A stretch of DNA of 6,913 nt from Nitrospira lenta (GTDB lineage Bacteria > Nitrospirota > Nitrospiria > Nitrospirales > Nitrospiraceae): NCBI GenBank assembly GCA_945906715.1, contig CAMDRK010000135.1, positions 1-6,913 of the forward strand, read 5' to 3'. Within the stretch, counting starts at the first letter, position 1; every line of letters starts with the position of its first letter. Made by a program: the position numbers and the translations under genes. Of this stretch, positions 5,886 to 6,913 are shown piece after piece. Under the pieces are notes generated by a model. The model did no database searches, had not been told where the DNA came from, and saw only the letters and a program-made list of their open reading frames with translations.

Positions 5886-6459
5886 GAACATGACACGAGC
5901 AGGCGCTATGGTGCTCCTTCTTGTTGTTGCACTGTACCCCGGCACAGCCGCTGCGCATGGCGGAGCGGATTTGGAAGTTGACCCTTGCGTGCGCTGGGTC
6001 GGTGAAAGCGCAGTGCATTTCAGCACCTACCAACCGCAGCACGAGCTGAAAGCTCAATACTGCACGGACATTCCCAAGACAGGCGAGACCTTCCTGGTCG
6101 TGGACCTCGTAGACCCGGCACTGCGTAACGTGCCGGTAGGTCTGCGGATCCTGAAGGGGAACGGGAGTAATGAGGCAGAAGCTCAGACAGTGGCAGACTG
6201 GCGTCCGAGCCACCATCCGACCGGAGTCGTCAGTGGCGAAACCATGCTGGACGAGGGTCTGTATAGGGTCATCATTACGGCGGAGGGGCGAAATCCTTCG
6301 CGCTACCAGTATCTCTTGCGGGTTCAGATGATCGATTATCAGAAGTTGGTGAATTCCGTGGTGGCACCACTGCTCGGCGTGCTGTTATGCGCCTGGCTCG
6401 GTTACAAGCTCCTACGATCGAAGTGGCTGCGGAATCGGTGGGCAGGCGTCCGTTCGTAG
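5878..6459 (+). CDS. Exported, C-terminally membrane-anchored protein of unknown function
   Basis: A 193-aa protein. Residues 1-26 are a Sec signal peptide: MIKNMTR, the hydrophobic core MVLLLVVALY, and the cleavage motif AAA before HGG, which would leave His27 as the mature N-terminus. The periplasmic domain (27-155) is beta-rich in pattern, with VDPCVRW and YCTDIP supplying two cysteines (37 and 62) that could form a disulfide, and a His-His pair at 112-113. A membrane helix (about 160-178) followed by a basic tail (LLRSKWLRNRW) anchors it with the C-terminus inside. ATG at 5878 with SD AGGAGGG is chosen; an in-frame start at 5803 would add 25 residues without a good SD and bury the signal peptide. 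Proteins with an HGG N-terminus and a similar DPC...CxDIP pattern occur, as I recall, in nitrifiers and acidophiles as hypotheticals. Metal binding is possible but unproven. Confidence 0.87.
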   Translation: MIKNMTRAGAMVLLLVVALYPGTAAAHGGADLEVDPCVRWVGESAVHFSTYQPQHELKAQYCTDIPKTGETFLVVDLVDPALRNVPVGLRILKGNGSNEAEAQTVADWRPSHHPTGVVSGETMLDEGLYRVIITAEGRNPSRYQYLLRVQMIDYQKLVNSVVAPLLGVLLCAWLGYKLLRSKWLRNRWAGVRS

Positions 6460-6464
6460 AAAGC

Positions 6465-6480
6465 CGGGCGCTCCAGCCCG
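6465..6480 (+). other. Intercistronic hairpin
   Basis: CGGGC (6465-6469) and GCCCG (6476-6480) form a perfect 5-bp stem with a 6-nt loop, five bases after the stop codon of the exported-protein gene. There is no T run, and the next gene starts 40 bases later. It may slow decay of the upstream message or be incidental. Confidence 0.35.
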
Positions 6481-6520
6481 CGAGCACATGGTTCACCATT
6501 CCAAAGGGAGGAGGCTGACA

Positions 6521-6772
6521 ATGTCTATGCCATTTCTGAAACCTGCCGGCCTGCGCTTCGTGACATCGCAAACCGACGCACCTTTGAAAAAGAAAGACAA
6601 GCTTCCTTGGTATGTCTACTTTATCGGAGCAGCGATCTATACCGCTCTTGCCGGTTGGCTGTTCGCAGAATCGTCTCCTCTGGCATGGGTTTGCCTCATC
6701 AGCGCTCCAGTGGGGTTTTTCTATGCCTGGGGAGCCTGGAAAAAAGAGAAACAAGCCAGAGTTGATGCCTAA
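6521..6772 (+). CDS. Small two-span membrane protein of unknown function
   Basis: An 83-aa inner-membrane protein. A polar N-terminus with a Lys cluster (KKKDK, 23-27) precedes helix 1 (PWYVYFIGAAIYTALAGWLF, 29-48), a very short loop (AESS), then helix 2 (about 53-72, WVCLISAPVGFFYAWGAW) and a basic tail (KKEKQAR). The positive-inside rule predicts both ends in the cytoplasm. The SD GGGAGGAGG (6505-6513) fixes the ATG at 6521; a second in-frame ATG at 6527 is less well spaced. An ATG at 6488 would add 11 residues but lacks an SD. It follows the exported-protein gene by 61 bp and is probably cotranscribed, so the two may form one envelope complex (inference). I do not recognise a family. Confidence 0.8.
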   Translation: MSMPFLKPAGLRFVTSQTDAPLKKKDKLPWYVYFIGAAIYTALAGWLFAESSPLAWVCLISAPVGFFYAWGAWKKEKQARVDA

Positions 6773-6913
6773 CCCGCATTATTCACGACTGATGGTCAGA
6801 GGGGCAGTGGCCGCCATATTGGAGAGGCCGCCGACTCCTCGGCCTCTGTCGCGGTCGCTGACGGCAGCGGCGGGGCCCCACGTTCTCTGTTGGGAGTGGT
6901 CCCGTGGTCGTCG
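6773..6913. other. Right flank without a convincing gene
   Basis: This GC-rich sequence is open in several frames on both strands, as expected from few stop codons at high GC. On the + strand an ATG at 6792 opens a frame to the edge but has no SD and an implausible Pro/Arg-rich product. On the - strand, frames running in from the right edge end near 6796 or further left and could be the tail of a convergent gene, but none is recognisable. Confidence 0.4.
6823..6847. terminator. Hairpin after the last gene, possible terminator
   Basis: AGAGGCCG (6823-6830) and CGGCCTCT (6840-6847) form a perfect 8-bp GC-rich stem with a 9-nt loop, 50 bases after the last stop codon. No T run follows on either strand. 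It is the best candidate for the end of the 5878-6772 transcript. Confidence 0.42.

Noticed and set aside
1..6913. CRISPR array, tRNA, rRNA or insertion sequence
   Set aside because: No regularly spaced repeats, no cloverleaf or rRNA-like sequence, and no transposase or terminal inverted repeats were seen.

Overview
The window looks like a chromosomal stretch of a moderately GC-rich Gram-negative bacterium. Strong Shine-Dalgarno (SD) sequences, a sigma-54 control region with an IHF-like site, an exported protein with a Sec-type signal peptide, and the overall protein style would fit a Nitrospira-like nitrite or ammonia oxidiser. That taxonomic guess comes from family recollection, not from a marker gene, and is only moderately likely. 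All convincing genes lie on the + strand.

Layout. Positions 1-494 hold no gene I can defend. Positions 495-2510 encode a 671-aa sigma-54-dependent activator (GAF - PAS - AAA+ with GAFTGA - Fis-type HTH). A probable terminator follows at about 2555-2588. Next comes a compact control region at 2667-2758: two adjacent 16-bp inverted-repeat sites of the same design, a perfect match to the IHF consensus, and a correctly spaced -24/-12 (sigma-54) promoter. The promoter would start transcription near 2769, 24 nt before the first ATG of the downstream cluster.

The cluster at 2793-5651 encodes an 88-aa STAS-like protein, two tandem paralogous single-span membrane peptides of 38 and 26 aa (too short for ordinary gene calling), a doubtful 48-aa ORF, a 606-aa FtsH-type membrane AAA+ zinc protease, and a 63-aa zinc-ribbon protein. 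A 54-nt imperfect hairpin (5719-5772) separates this from a second pair of genes: a 193-aa exported, C-terminally anchored protein of unknown function (5878-6459) and an 83-aa two-span membrane protein (6521-6772). The window ends in GC-rich sequence with another hairpin and no clear gene.

How it may work together (inference): the GAF/PAS activator senses a cytoplasmic signal, binds the twin operators, and with IHF bending opens the sigma-54 promoter. This would produce a membrane-proteolysis module of FtsH, two small hydrophobic peptides that could be FtsH modulators or substrates, and a STAS-like regulator that lacks the usual phosphorylatable serine. The small-peptide/FtsH pairing under a complete sigma-54 control region is the most interesting part of the window.
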